Shown here: positions 1-9,218 of the stretch, piece by piece
How positions within the stretch are numbered: position 1 is the first letter of the stretch
Layout of the letters: every line of letters begins with the position of its first letter
Assembly: GCF_012958305.1 (NCBI RefSeq)
Contig: NZ_JABBYO010000006.1
Coordinates: 124,001-188,000, forward strand
Reading direction: 5' to 3'
DNA from: Tautonia rosea
Lineage (GTDB): Bacteria > Planctomycetota > Planctomycetia > Isosphaerales > Isosphaeraceae
Length of the DNA: 64,000 bases
Translations under genes and position numbers: made by a program
Notes under the pieces: generated by a model
Seen by the model: only the letters and a program-made list of their open reading frames with translations
The model's database searches: none
Told to the model about the DNA's origin: nothing

Positions 1-4
1 CTCG

Positions 5-1177
5 GTGCTCGACGCCTTTTCCGAGATTCCCGACGTCTTGCCTGTTTCCGATGAGGGATCACCCCCCTTGATCGTCATCGCCTCATCGGGGCGGGAGAAC
101 CGCGAAGCTCCCCGCGTCAACCGGCTCTTTTATGAGAAGATCCTCTATGCCGATGCCATCGCTCGGGGGTTTGCCTGCCTCGGCGAGCGTTGCGACCTCC
201 TTAGCTGGGATCAACTCGCCCGCATGGGCACCTGGCAGCCAACCCGTCCCACGGTCGTGCTCGGTCATCTTCGTGAGTTGGCCGAGGCCATCACCTGCGA
301 CGCTCAGGGGCGGCTTCGCCTGTTCGGATCGCCCGTCTCGGCCACCGTCAACGATCGCTTTTGCATGAATCTGGTCAAGCGATTCGACAGCCAAATCGAC
401 CTCGACCGCTGGTTCACCGCCAACCGTTGCTTCGTGGCTGGGGCCGACAAGGCGACCGCCTACGACTTCTTCAACCGTTACAACGCGACGCGCGCTCCTG
501 GTGCCTTTCCGCTCGTCGATCACGCAATCCCCTTTGCCCGCGCTCACTCTCGGGTTGAGTTGATCGAAACGGTCCTGGCCTGGGTCCGCGCCGGGCGTCG
601 GACCGTCATCAAGCCAATGGCGACCGGCCTGGGACACGGCATCGAGTTCTTCCTCGACGCTGATGAGCCGACCGCTGCCATTGTTTCCCGGATCGATCGC
701 TCGATCGCCTTCATTCAGGAGCACTACGACTATCAGGGCGGCGGCCTTCCCTACACCGTCTGCGAATACCTCGACTCGGCGGTCATCGACGACCCGATGC
801 ACGACCTGTTCGGTCACAAGTTCGAGCTTCGCGTGGTCGTCTACCGCGATGGCGACCGGCTCCGCCCCTTCCCGTCGATTGCCAAGGTGTCCGCCTCGCG
901 TTTCGACGCGGCCGCGATCGATCGTGGCATGCTCATCAATAATGTCACTGCCTCGTCCTCGGTCACCTCCCGGCCCGGTCGTGAGTACGTCCTTCCCCTC
1001 TCGAACGAGAAAACGCTGGCAACACTCGGCATCGAGGAATCGGAACTCACCGACCTCTGCCGGTTTTGCACCGGCTATGTCGCGTCGGTCCTTGAGGCGC
1101 TCGAACCCGCCTCTGTGCCGGCTCCCCTCGGACTCCGCTCCACCGCCGGCAATCGTTCCCTCGTTCAGGTCGCCTGA
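5..1177 (+). CDS. ATP-grasp-like protein of unknown substrate (start may lie outside the window)
   Basis: The 390-residue protein reads like an ATP-grasp fold enzyme. A segment near residues 200-215 (RTVIKPMATGLGHGIEFF) resembles the ATP-binding lysine plus glycine-rich loop. It is followed about 60 residues later by KFELRVVVYRDGDRLRPFPS, the kind of strand that carries metal- and nucleotide-contacting residues in this superfamily. No signal peptide or membrane segment is evident, so it is probably cytosolic. The first possible start is a GTG at position 5 and the reading frame is open upstream to the window edge, so the true N-terminus may be missing. The next gene lies 180 bp downstream on the same strand. 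The superfamily assignment comes from motif reading and the ligand is unknown. Confidence 0.55.
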   Translation: MLDAFSEIPDVLPVSDEGSPPLIVIASSGRENREAPRVNRLFYEKILYADAIARGFACLGERCDLLSWDQLARMGTWQPTRPTVVLGHLRELAEAITCDAQGRLRLFGSPVSATVNDRFCMNLVKRFDSQIDLDRWFTANRCFVAGADKATAYDFFNRYNATRAPGAFPLVDHAIPFARAHSRVELIETVLAWVRAGRRTVIKPMATGLGHGIEFFLDADEPTAAIVSRIDRSIAFIQEHYDYQGGGLPYTVCEYLDSAVIDDPMHDLFGHKFELRVVVYRDGDRLRPFPSIAKVSASRFDAAAIDRGMLINNVTASSSVTSRPGREYVLPLSNEKTLATLGIEESELTDLCRFCTGYVASVLEALEPASVPAPLGLRSTAGNRSLVQVA

Positions 1178-1357
1178 CCACCTCCGACCCATTCGCCGAT
1201 CGGCGGAGAGGGCTGAGGGGCCGCTTCCCGGCCCCCACTCGCCCCACGGGGTCGTCTTCCCGGTCCGTCAAGATGACCTCGTTCAACCGCTCAACGATCT
1301 TGGTCGCGGTTTCCCGCTCCGCTCCACCTCGTTCTCGTCTCAGGAGTTGTTCTGCTC

Positions 1358-2698
1358 GTGTTCGACTGGATTGATCGACGGATCGCCGCGCTTTGCTGTC
1401 TCGCACCAGGCGACCTGTCGCGCCTGGGTCCGTTCTTCGTTCTCTACGCCATTCTGTTCGCGGCCCTGACGATGGCCGATGGCATGGCCCTGACCCTTTT
1501 TCTCGGGCGTGTCGGGGCCGATCGCCTCCCCCTCAGCTACGGCCTGACGGCGATCGGGAGCATGGTCGCGGTAGGGGCGTATCTCCGGATGGCCCGGCAC
1601 CGATCGGCTCCGGGGGTGTTCCAGTCGATCCTGATCGGCGTATCAGGGGTCTTCCTGATCTCCTGGGCGGCAGGCCTGGGCCTCCTCGGCGATGCTCCAG
1701 GCCGCGCGGCCCCAGCTGTCTTCTTCGCGGCACGCGAGATCGCGCTCGTGCTGGTGCTTGCACACTTCGGCACATTCCTACAGGAATACTTCACCCGAGT
1801 TGACCTCAACCGCATCTTGCCCATCGTCTACGCTGGAGGCCGCTTCGGCGGCCTGGCCGGAGGCGCGATGCTCGAACACCTTGGCCCGGCCCTGGGGGTC
1901 CTTCAGCTCGCTCCCGTCATCTCAACCTTGATGCTTGCCGGTGCGTTTGTTGTCGCAATCCTCGCAAAACGCCTCCCCCCTGCCCCGGACGATCCAATCA
2001 CCCCGGTTTCCGATTCTGCGAACGCCTCCGGTGGCTTGGCCCGTTCTCCCCTCTTTCGATGCCTGGTCCTTTCCTCGGGCCTGTTCATGATCGTCCGATG
2101 GTTTCTCAACTACGAATACAACCACTTCTTTGAACACCATTTTTCCTCCGAGGCCGAGCTCGCCGCCTTCCTCGGTTGGTACACACAGTGGGCCTTGCTC
2201 GCCTCGTTCGTCGTGCAACTGTTTGTTGTCAATCGCCTGGTTCGTTCCGCGGGCTTGCGGGGAGCGGTGGCGCTGACGGTTGTGCTCTTGCTGATCGGCA
2301 TGGGGCGGAACCTCTGGGAGCTGACCCTGCTGGCGGCCGTCTGGAGCCGATTGCTCGAAACCGAGCTGCGCTTCGGCCTTCGCAACCCGATCAATCAACT
2401 CGTGACCAACCAGTTCTCCCGTCCCGACCGTCTCCGCGTCCGCGCCTGGACCCTCGGTGCGCTCAATCCCGTTGCCGCCCTGATCGGCTCGATCGCCCTC
2501 GGCACACTCCAGCTCACCGGCCTCTCCTCCTGGATCCCCCCCTTCGGTTTCGCCCTCGCCCTGCTCCACGCCCTCGCCTCGCTCGCCCTGATCCGACACC
2601 TCCAGGACCCGGCCTCCGCCTCCCCGACCCCGCACCCTTCTCGAGCGCCCCGCATTGTCTCCCGAGCCCGTTTCGCTCAATCGTCCCGGATTGTGTGA
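1358..2698 (+). CDS. Polytopic membrane transporter, MFS/nucleotide-translocase-like
   Basis: This 446-residue protein has about ten to twelve hydrophobic segments separated by short basic loops, as in major facilitator or ATP/ADP-translocase-like carriers. The loop-helix stretch near residues 150-170 (LNRILPIVYAGGRFGGLAGG) has the Arg/Gly-rich look of those families, and a second GALNPVAALIGS helix occurs near the C-terminus. The GTG start at 1358 is preceded by AGGAG about 11 bases upstream, which supports it over later methionines. The C-terminal 30 residues are proline-, serine- and arginine-rich and probably cytoplasmic. No substrate can be inferred. It may be co-transcribed with the ATP-grasp-like gene upstream. 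Confidence 0.6.
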   Translation: MFDWIDRRIAALCCLAPGDLSRLGPFFVLYAILFAALTMADGMALTLFLGRVGADRLPLSYGLTAIGSMVAVGAYLRMARHRSAPGVFQSILIGVSGVFLISWAAGLGLLGDAPGRAAPAVFFAAREIALVLVLAHFGTFLQEYFTRVDLNRILPIVYAGGRFGGLAGGAMLEHLGPALGVLQLAPVISTLMLAGAFVVAILAKRLPPAPDDPITPVSDSANASGGLARSPLFRCLVLSSGLFMIVRWFLNYEYNHFFEHHFSSEAELAAFLGWYTQWALLASFVVQLFVVNRLVRSAGLRGAVALTVVLLLIGMGRNLWELTLLAAVWSRLLETELRFGLRNPINQLVTNQFSRPDRLRVRAWTLGALNPVAALIGSIALGTLQLTGLSSWIPPFGFALALLHALASLALIRHLQDPASASPTPHPSRAPRIVSRARFAQSSRIV

Positions 2699-3474
2699 CT
2701 ACCCCTCGCTCTCGGAACGATGATGAAGGTTGTGCCCTTTCTTCTTGAGATGTCCCTTTACGCGCTCCTTCCGACCCCTGATCTTTCTCAATCTGGCCTG
2801 TCCTGTCTCGATTGTGTGAGTCGCGAGACATCGTTTTGGTCTGTCGAAATCCGAATTTTGCCTCTCCTTGATTCGCAGCCCCTTCTTCGCAAGCTCGGAG
2901 GATCATCCTCCTCCTCGATTCCCGAAACGAACGGAGCGTTTCGCGGCAAGCCCATTCATGAAAAGAGGTTGCGTCAGATGTTCCTGGCGCACCGGCCGCG
3001 CACCCATTGCGCACTCACTCCCGGCCCCTGGCAATCTCCGTTCGACCGGGCCAACCGCTTCCTGTCCCGTCTTCCTCGGCGCGCTCGATTTCCCGAAACG
3101 AACAGGGCCTTTCTTTCGAAAGATTCGATTGGGAAACGACTTGTGACTCCATCGTCCCGCGCATCGAGGCGCACCAGACCCTTTTTCGGCTGCGCACCGA
3201 GCCCCCTGTCTCTCGATCCTCCTCGCTTGACCCGGCATCAACGCGATTCCCGAAACGAATGACGACGAGCAAGCAAAAGTGCCTGCTCTCGTTGAAGTTC
3301 CGTCGTTCGCGCGAAGCGCACCGGGCTGCTTCCGACCCCTCCTAGCGGGTGGCTCCCCCCGAAGCGGAGTAGCGCCCCCTGGCGATTTGGCGCCTCCGGC
3401 GGCATTCTTGGGAGTCGGTCCGGGCCGAAGGTCGGCCCGACTCGACTGGTTCGTATTGTCGGGAGAACGTCTCG
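2699..3474. other. Non-coding stretch with dispersed repeats and a leader hairpin
   Basis: About 775 bp without a credible gene. Short open frames here overlap in all frames and are Arg/Ser/Pro-rich, as expected for high-GC non-coding DNA. It holds three copies of a repeat (described separately), a perfect 15-bp palindrome GGAGGATCATCCTCC at 2897-2911, and a hairpin at 3421-3439 (CGGGCCGA, loop AGG, TCGGCCCG) about 35 bases before the sialidase start. Confidence 0.6.
2916..3322 (+). repeat. Three dispersed copies of a roughly 80-nt repeat unit
   Basis: The core CGATTCCCGAAACGAA occurs at 2916-2931 and 3244-3259, and with one extra T at 3086-3102. In each copy GCGCACC follows 71-83 bases after the core start (2987-2993, 3169-3175, 3316-3322). 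The spacing between cores is 170 and 158 bp. Copies 1 and 2 are also similar just after the core (GAACGGAGCGTTTC versus GAACAGGGCCTTTC). The middle of each unit diverges. This is a family of degenerate intergenic units with no transposase and no CRISPR-like regularity. Confidence 0.55.
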
Positions 3475-4524
3475 ATGTCGATTGCTGCCAGGGTGCTGAC
3501 CGTCATCCCGCTGGGGTTCCTGCTCGTACCAGCCCCGCCGGCGATCCGGGCCGACGATCCGGTCCGGTCCGAGGGGTTCATCTACGAGGAGGCTCCGTTC
3601 CCTCAGTGCCACGCCTCGACCATCGCCGAGACGCCCGATGGCACCCTTGTCGCCTCCTGGTTTGGCGGGACCCGCGAAAAGCACCCTGACGTGGGCATCT
3701 GGGTCGCCCGCAAGGCCCCTGGCGCCAACTGGTCGGCCCCCGCCGAGGTGGCCAACGGCGTCCAGTACACCACCCCAGAGGGTCAGGTTGTCCGTCACCC
3801 ATGCTGGAATCCGGTCCTCTTCCAGGCCGAGGATGGCCCCTTGCTCCTCTTCTACAAGGTCGGCCCCAGTCCGAGCACCTGGTGGGGGATGCTCACCACC
3901 AGCCTCGACGGCGGCTCCTCCTGGGAGACCCCCCGACGATTGCCCGAAGGCATCCTCGGCCCAATCAAGAACAAGCCGATCGCCCTGCCCGACGGCTCCC
4001 TCCTCTGCCCGACCAGCACCGAGGACGACGGCTGGCGCGTCCACTTCGAGACGACCCCCGACCTCGGCCTCACCTGGATCCGCACCGGACCGATCAACGA
4101 TGGTCAATCCATCGGCGCGATCCAGGGAAGCATCCTCACCCGCGCCGATGGCTCGCTCGTCGCCCTCGGCCGCAGCCGACAGGCCCGTCTCTGGCAAGCT
4201 GTCTCGACCGACGGCGGCTCCTCCTGGTCCGAGATGACCCTGACCGACCTGCCGAACCCGAACTCCGGGACCGACGCCGTGACCCTCTCCGATGGCCGCC
4301 ACCTGCTCGTCTACAACGCCACCGAACGCGGTCGATCCCCCCTGAACGTGGCCATCTCCAGCGACGACGGCAAGAGCTGGACCATGATTCACACCCTGGA
4401 GTCGGAACCCGGCGAGTACTCCTACCCCGCCGTCATCCAGGCCAAAGACGGCACGATCCACATCACCTATACCTGGAACCGCACCCGCATCAAGCACGTG
4501 GAACTCGACCCGAACCAGATTTAA
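3475..4524 (+). CDS. Exported sialidase/BNR-repeat family protein
   Basis: A 349-residue beta-propeller protein of the sialidase/neuraminidase superfamily. An N-terminal hydrophobic segment (about residues 5-25) ending near the Ala-rich PPAIRA looks like a Sec signal peptide, so it acts in the periplasm or outside. Four Asp-box-like turns are visible: TSLDGGSSW, TTPDLGLTW, VSTDGGSSW and ISSDDGKSW. The N-terminal ASTIAETPDGTLVASWFGG block is typical of the exo-alpha-sialidase-like (BNR_2) group common in planctomycetes. The ATG is preceded by GGGAG. An SDR gene follows 21 bp downstream, so the two are probably co-transcribed. True sialidase activity is not assured, since many family members act on other glycans or are uncharacterised. 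Confidence 0.8.
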   Translation: MSIAARVLTVIPLGFLLVPAPPAIRADDPVRSEGFIYEEAPFPQCHASTIAETPDGTLVASWFGGTREKHPDVGIWVARKAPGANWSAPAEVANGVQYTTPEGQVVRHPCWNPVLFQAEDGPLLLFYKVGPSPSTWWGMLTTSLDGGSSWETPRRLPEGILGPIKNKPIALPDGSLLCPTSTEDDGWRVHFETTPDLGLTWIRTGPINDGQSIGAIQGSILTRADGSLVALGRSRQARLWQAVSTDGGSSWSEMTLTDLPNPNSGTDAVTLSDGRHLLVYNATERGRSPLNVAISSDDGKSWTMIHTLESEPGEYSYPAVIQAKDGTIHITYTWNRTRIKHVELDPNQI

Positions 4525-4545
4525 TCGACACAAAAGGGAATTCTC

Positions 4546-5346
4546 ATGGATATGCAGCTTTCCGACAAGATCGCCCTCGTCACCGGCTCCACGGCAGGGA
4601 TCGGCAAGGCGATCGCCGCAGCCCTTGCCGCCGAAGGGGCGACCGTCATCATCAACGGTCGCAACCCCGAGACAGTCGAGGCGGCCGCCCGAGAGCTCTC
4701 CTCACTCGGGGGCGGTGCCGTGCACGGGGTCGCCTGTGCCCTCGATTCCGCCGAAGGTGTTGATGCGTTGCTCAAGGGGGCCGAGGCTGTCGGTCCGGTC
4801 GATATCCTGATCAACAATGTCGGCATCTTCGAGCCGAAGCCGTTCGACGAGATTCCCGACGCCGACTGGCAACGCTTCTTTGATGTGAACGTCATGTCCG
4901 GGGTCCGCTGCTCCCGGGCCTTGATGGGAGGGATGCGCGACCGCGGCTGGGGCCGCATTCTGTTCATCTCCAGCGAGTCGGGCATCAACATCCCGCAAGA
5001 GATGGTCCACTACGGCATGACCAAGACCGCCCAGCTTGCCATCTCCCGGGGGCTGGCCAAGACCCTCGCCGGCACGGGCGTGACGGTCAACTGCCTCTTG
5101 CCCGGCCCGACCTGGACCGAAGGCGTGGCGACCTTCGTGCAGCGGATGGCCGAGCAACGCGGGACGACCGCCGAGGCGATGAAGGCCGAGTTCGTGCCGA
5201 TGGTCCGGCCCAGCTCCCTCATCCGACGCTTCGCCACCCCCGAGGAGGTGGCGGCACATGCCGTCTACCTCTGCTCTCCCCTGGCCTCGGCCACCAGCGG
5301 CGCAGCCCATCGTGTCGAGGGGGGGATCGTCGACGTCTGCTTCTGA
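4546..5346 (+). CDS. SDR family NAD(P)-dependent oxidoreductase
   Basis: A 266-residue classical short-chain dehydrogenase/reductase. It shows the cofactor motif TGSTAGIGKAIA near residues 14-25, the NNVG structural motif (usually NNAG) near residue 90, a catalytic Ser in ISSESG, and the YGMTK catalytic Tyr/Lys pair near residue 160. The C-terminal VEGGIVDV is typical of the family. No signal peptide, so cytosolic. It follows the sialidase-like gene by 21 bp and likely shares its transcript, suggesting a role in metabolising a product of extracellular breakdown; the substrate is unknown. Confidence 0.88.
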   Translation: MDMQLSDKIALVTGSTAGIGKAIAAALAAEGATVIINGRNPETVEAAARELSSLGGGAVHGVACALDSAEGVDALLKGAEAVGPVDILINNVGIFEPKPFDEIPDADWQRFFDVNVMSGVRCSRALMGGMRDRGWGRILFISSESGINIPQEMVHYGMTKTAQLAISRGLAKTLAGTGVTVNCLLPGPTWTEGVATFVQRMAEQRGTTAEAMKAEFVPMVRPSSLIRRFATPEEVAAHAVYLCSPLASATSGAAHRVEGGIVDVCF

Positions 5347-5470
5347 CGAGCAGGCCCGCCCCCAATCCCCCCTCTCCCGATCACCAACCGATGAATCCGG
5401 AGGAGCCCCCGGATTTCACCGCTCGCCTCGTCACCGCTCGCCGTTCACGACCATGACCGATCCACATGCC

Positions 5471-7354
5471 TCAATCATTCTCAAGCAAGGGGTTCGCCAC
5501 CCGTCCGAACAGCCGAAACGCGGCGCGGGCCTTCTGGCCGGTGTCCATCTTGTCGAGGTACGAGGTGCGGAGCGAGTCCAGCCAGCGGAGGTTGCGGCCT
5601 TCGTAGGAAATCGCCACCCGCACCAGGATCGGCCCCGGGTGCGACAATGCCGTGGCGATGCCGCCAAGGACCTGATCGTTCGACTCGATCGACAGCGACG
5701 ACAGGCCCATGCCGCGCGCCAGCGCCGTGTAGTCGAGCTTCGCCAGATGGGTGGCGGTCGTCCGTTTGAACAAGGGTTCCTGAAGCATCTGCATGTAGTG
5801 ATACGCCCCGTCGTCGAGCACGAAGAAACGTACAGGCAGATGGGCTCGGGCCGCGGTCGAGGCTTCCAGGCCCGACATCAGGAAGCAACCGTCTCCCGTC
5901 ACGCAGGCGACCGGAAGGTCGGGCCGGGTCCGCTGGGCCCCGATCGCTGCCGAAACCGCCCAGCCCATGCTCTGGTTGTCGGCCGGAGTGATGAAGCGCC
6001 TTGGCCCCTGGCGACGCACGGCTTCGGCGGCCCAGTGGGTCGATGCCGTCACATCAACGAACAACAATCCCTCCGGCCCAATCGCCTCGCCGAGCAGGGC
6101 CAGGAACCGCATCGGGTCCACCCCTTCCGTCACCTGAACGGCGACATGCTCGGCCCGCTCGGCCTGACGATCGTCTTGAATCGCCCGGACGAGTTTCACG
6201 TTGGGAGGCCGTCGGAGCGGTTCTCCTTCCGCGAGCACCCGGGAGAGGAAGGCCCCGGCCTCGGCATGGACTTTCACCGATGCCGGGACGTTACGCCCAA
6301 GCACGGCGGGGTCGATGTCCACATGAATCAAGTTTTCATGCTTGGGAATGTTGTAATTGGCCGTCGTGACCTCACTATAGCGGACCCCAATCGCCAGGAC
6401 CGTGTTGACCTGCTTGAAGGCCCGCTCGGCCGCCCGGGTGCCGAACGTGCCGTAGCCCCAGCCGACGGCCAGCGGGTGGTCGTCTGGGATCACCCCCTTG
6501 CCGCTCACGCTCGTCGCCACGGGGGCCTGGAGCAACTCGGCCACGGCGACCAGGGCGGCACTTGCTTCGGCCGCACCAAGGCCGGCGTAGATCCCGACCC
6601 GACGAGTCGGATCGCGCAGGATGTCGATGGCCTTACGAACCGCGGCCTCGTCCCAGGGGGGGGCCAGTTCCAGCGGAATCGGGTCGTCATAATCCCAGGT
6701 CATCGACAACAGATCATACGGCACGACCACGCCCACCGGCCCCGGAGGACCGGCCTTCGCCATTTGAAAAGCGCGGTGGATCGCCGCGGCGATCTGGCCG
6801 GGGTGGTGCACCTCGATCACGTGCTTGCAGACCGTCCGCAGGATCGCCGCGTTGTTCAGCGAATGCACCTGGCCGAGCGGAGCAGCCGGGCCGCGCTTCA
6901 CGTCCGTCACCAGGCCGACAATCGGCACGGTGTCGAGCAACGCCTCCCCGATGCCGGTCATCGCGTTCGTCAGGCCGGGGCCGGGGATCAAGGCGAACGC
7001 GCCGACCTTGCCCGAGACCCGGGCCGAGGCATCGGCCATGATCGGCGCGGCCGATTCATGACTGTTGAGCATGTAAGGGACGCCCAATGTCTTCATCGCG
7101 TCCCAGAACTCATTGTTCTGTGCCCCCGGCACACCAAAGACACACGGCACCCGCTCGGCCTGAAAGGCGGCGGCGGCCGCCTTCGCGCCAGTCATCCGCC
7201 CCTTGATCCCTGCCCCTTGCTCCGGAGGAACGGCGATCAGGGGCAATCTCGGATCTGGAGCGGGTGGGGCATCCTGGGCCGCCGCCTCTGCGGCCAGACC
7301 TGCCCCCACGGTGCCGATCGTCCCAAGAACGGTGCGTCTCGTGAATTCCATCAT
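5471..7354 (-). CDS. Tat-exported thiamine-pyrophosphate enzyme, acetolactate-synthase-like
   Basis: A 627-residue TPP-dependent enzyme of the acetolactate synthase/benzoylformate decarboxylase family, with N-terminal PYR, central and C-terminal PP domains. The PYR domain shows FGVPGAQNNEF and the activating Glu in NSHESAAP. The PP domain has GDGCFLMSGLE with VLDDGAYHY in place of the usual NN pair. The N-terminus has a twin-arginine signal (EFTRRTVLGTIG then a hydrophobic stretch and AEAAAQ), so it is predicted to be exported, which is unusual for this cytosolic family. I chose the ATG at 7354, which follows GGGAG by about six bases. A TTG at 7381 could add nine residues but lacks such a site. 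It converges with the SDR gene. Substrate unknown. Confidence 0.85.
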   Translation of the reverse strand: MMEFTRRTVLGTIGTVGAGLAAEAAAQDAPPAPDPRLPLIAVPPEQGAGIKGRMTGAKAAAAAFQAERVPCVFGVPGAQNNEFWDAMKTLGVPYMLNSHESAAPIMADASARVSGKVGAFALIPGPGLTNAMTGIGEALLDTVPIVGLVTDVKRGPAAPLGQVHSLNNAAILRTVCKHVIEVHHPGQIAAAIHRAFQMAKAGPPGPVGVVVPYDLLSMTWDYDDPIPLELAPPWDEAAVRKAIDILRDPTRRVGIYAGLGAAEASAALVAVAELLQAPVATSVSGKGVIPDDHPLAVGWGYGTFGTRAAERAFKQVNTVLAIGVRYSEVTTANYNIPKHENLIHVDIDPAVLGRNVPASVKVHAEAGAFLSRVLAEGEPLRRPPNVKLVRAIQDDRQAERAEHVAVQVTEGVDPMRFLALLGEAIGPEGLLFVDVTASTHWAAEAVRRQGPRRFITPADNQSMGWAVSAAIGAQRTRPDLPVACVTGDGCFLMSGLEASTAARAHLPVRFFVLDDGAYHYMQMLQEPLFKRTTATHLAKLDYTALARGMGLSSLSIESNDQVLGGIATALSHPGPILVRVAISYEGRNLRWLDSLRTSYLDKMDTGQKARAAFRLFGRVANPLLEND

Positions 7355-7638
7355 GGGGTCTCCCGGGGCGATTGGGACCAAAAATGCCGGATCGCTAGCG
7401 GAACGGGATCGCTACGGTTGCTCTATCTTGCCCAATTTTCGCGATTGGGGGAGAGGTTTGATTCGGACCTTTTTGTATCGGCCGTTCAGGTTTGTCGGGT
7501 TGATCGGGTTTTGCGGGGGCGTTGTGTCGGGTGGATCGGTGGGCTAGGGTGTGACGATCACGGCTCGGGGACGTTTCGTCACCGGTCCGCGTCGGTTCAA
7601 ACGACCTGCGATTCATGCGCCAGGGCGAGGCCAATCTG

Positions 7639-9051
7639 ATGCACAGTGTTCTCACGGTGGCCCGGATCTGGGCCGTTCGACGTGTTGTTTCGCTCGGGAT
7701 GGTAGCAATCCTCGGGGGGGGGCTGACCGGCTCGACCGTTCAGGCCCAGCAAGAGGCGGGGAACCGGCCGAACATCGTAATGCTGTTTGCTGACGACTGG
7801 CGATGGGATACCCTCGGCTACGCCGGCAACCGGATCGTACAGACGCCGCATCTTGACGCATTGGCTGCTCGGGGGGCCTGGTTCCGTCAGGCTCGGGTGA
7901 CAACCTCGATTTGCTGGGTCAGTCGCGCCAGCCTGTTCACCGGGCAATGGATGGCGAGGCATGGCTCCCCGAGCCCTGAGCCGATTCCGACCCCCTGGGC
8001 CGAGACCTATCCGGGCCTGCTCCGCGAGGCGGGCTACTGGCTCGGCTTCGTCGGCAAGTGGCACAACGGGCCGTTTCCGAGCGACCGGTTCGACTTCGGC
8101 ACCTCGTACATGGGTCGACACTACATGACCCTGCCGGATGGGACCGAGATCCACGTGACGGCCCGCAACGAGCGAGACGCCTTGCAGTTCCTCGACGAGC
8201 GTCCGAAGGATCAGCCGTTCTGCCTGACGGTCGCCTTCTTCGCCACCCATGCCGAGGACCCGCACCCCGACCAGTACCTGTATCAAGCGGAAAGTGCCTC
8301 GCTCTATGAAGGGGTGACGATCCCCGTTCCCGCGACCGCCACCGAGGCCCATTTTCGCGCCTTGCCTCCGTTCCTGGCGACCGAGAAGAACGAGGGCCGC
8401 ATCCGCTGGTACTGGCGATTCGACACCCCGGAGCGTTATCAACGGTACATGAAAGCCTATTACCGGATGGCAACCGAAGTGGACCAGACCATCGGCCGGA
8501 TCGTGGAGGAACTGGAACGCCAGGGGGTGATGGACAACACCTTGATCGTCTTTATGGGAGACAACGGCTACTTCCACGGCGAGCACGGCCTGGCCGACAA
8601 GTGGTATCCGTATGAAGAGTCGCTCCGGGTCCCCCTGATCGTGGTTGACCCCCGAATGCACCCGATGCGCCGGGGATACGTCAACGACGAGTTCGTGCTG
8701 AACGTGGACATTGCCCCGACCTTCCTGGCCGCCGCCGGGATTCCCGCTCCCGAGGGGATGCAGGGTCGGGACTTCGCCCCGCTCTACCTCGACGCCGAGC
8801 CGCCCGCCTGGCGTCAGGAGTTTCTTTATGAGCATCCGACTGTGTCGAACCGCGATCGAATTCCCAGCTCCGAGGCAGTCGTCCGCAAGGATGTGAAGTA
8901 CTCCTACTGGCCTGAGTGGAACTTCGAGGAGCTATACGACCTGCGGGCCGACCCCTTCGAGGAACACAACCTGGCGAGCGACCCATCACAGGCCGATCGC
9001 CTGGCCGAGCTGAGGGAGGCTCTGGAGCGATTACGCCACAAGGCGCGGTGA
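7639..9051 (+). CDS. Exported sulfatase (formylglycine-dependent family)
   Basis: A 470-residue arylsulfatase/iduronate-sulfatase-like hydrolase of the alkaline phosphatase superfamily. After a signal peptide (hydrophobic stretch around residues 15-37, AQA-type end) comes the metal-binding [12 protein letters not shown] with paired Asp near 52-53. Next is the active-site C-W-V-S-R with Cys92 as the residue expected to become formylglycine, then TGQ. KWHNG near 145 and a C-terminal metal motif [15 protein letters not shown] are also present. The Pro of the classical CxPxR is Val here, as in some planctomycete sulfatases. The ATG at 7639 follows a GGGCGAGG-like site; an upstream ATG at 7615 is possible. 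A DUF1501 gene lies 167 bp downstream on the same strand. Substrate unknown. Confidence 0.9.
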   Translation: MHSVLTVARIWAVRRVVSLGMVAILGGGLTGSTVQAQQEAGNRPNIVMLFADDWRWDTLGYAGNRIVQTPHLDALAARGAWFRQARVTTSICWVSRASLFTGQWMARHGSPSPEPIPTPWAETYPGLLREAGYWLGFVGKWHNGPFPSDRFDFGTSYMGRHYMTLPDGTEIHVTARNERDALQFLDERPKDQPFCLTVAFFATHAEDPHPDQYLYQAESASLYEGVTIPVPATATEAHFRALPPFLATEKNEGRIRWYWRFDTPERYQRYMKAYYRMATEVDQTIGRIVEELERQGVMDNTLIVFMGDNGYFHGEHGLADKWYPYEESLRVPLIVVDPRMHPMRRGYVNDEFVLNVDIAPTFLAAAGIPAPEGMQGRDFAPLYLDAEPPAWRQEFLYEHPTVSNRDRIPSSEAVVRKDVKYSYWPEWNFEELYDLRADPFEEHNLASDPSQADRLAELREALERLRHKAR

Positions 9052-9078
9052 TCCCAGTGTTTCGCTCGTGATAAACCC

Positions 9079-9108
9079 TTGATCAACAATGGTGGGCTCT
9101 CGTAGAGT
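9079..9108 (+). promoter_or_regulatory. Possible sigma70-type promoter before the DUF1501 gene
   Basis: TTGATC at 9079-9084 and TAGAGT at 9103-9108 are separated by 18 bp and lie about 110 bp upstream of the DUF1501 start. Each hexamer matches four of six consensus bases. Such matches can arise by chance, so this is a weak call. Confidence 0.25.
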
Positions 9109-9218
9109 ACCAGCAATGGAAGTTTGGGCCGTGCCTCTCCCGATTTTTCGGCCCCGAGTGTCCCCTGGATTGCCGGCTTGTTGCAGGGCCGGAAACCTTC
9201 GACGCAAGGAGCCTGCCG

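Noticed and set aside
2916-3322. The three repeats as a CRISPR array
   Set aside because: Only three imperfect copies with 158-170 bp spacing and no cas genes in the window.
5258-7639. A 793-codon open frame on the plus strand opposite the TPP enzyme
   Set aside because: It is antisense to a clear TPP-enzyme gene, has Arg/Gly/His-rich composition typical of high-GC shadow frames and shows no domain.
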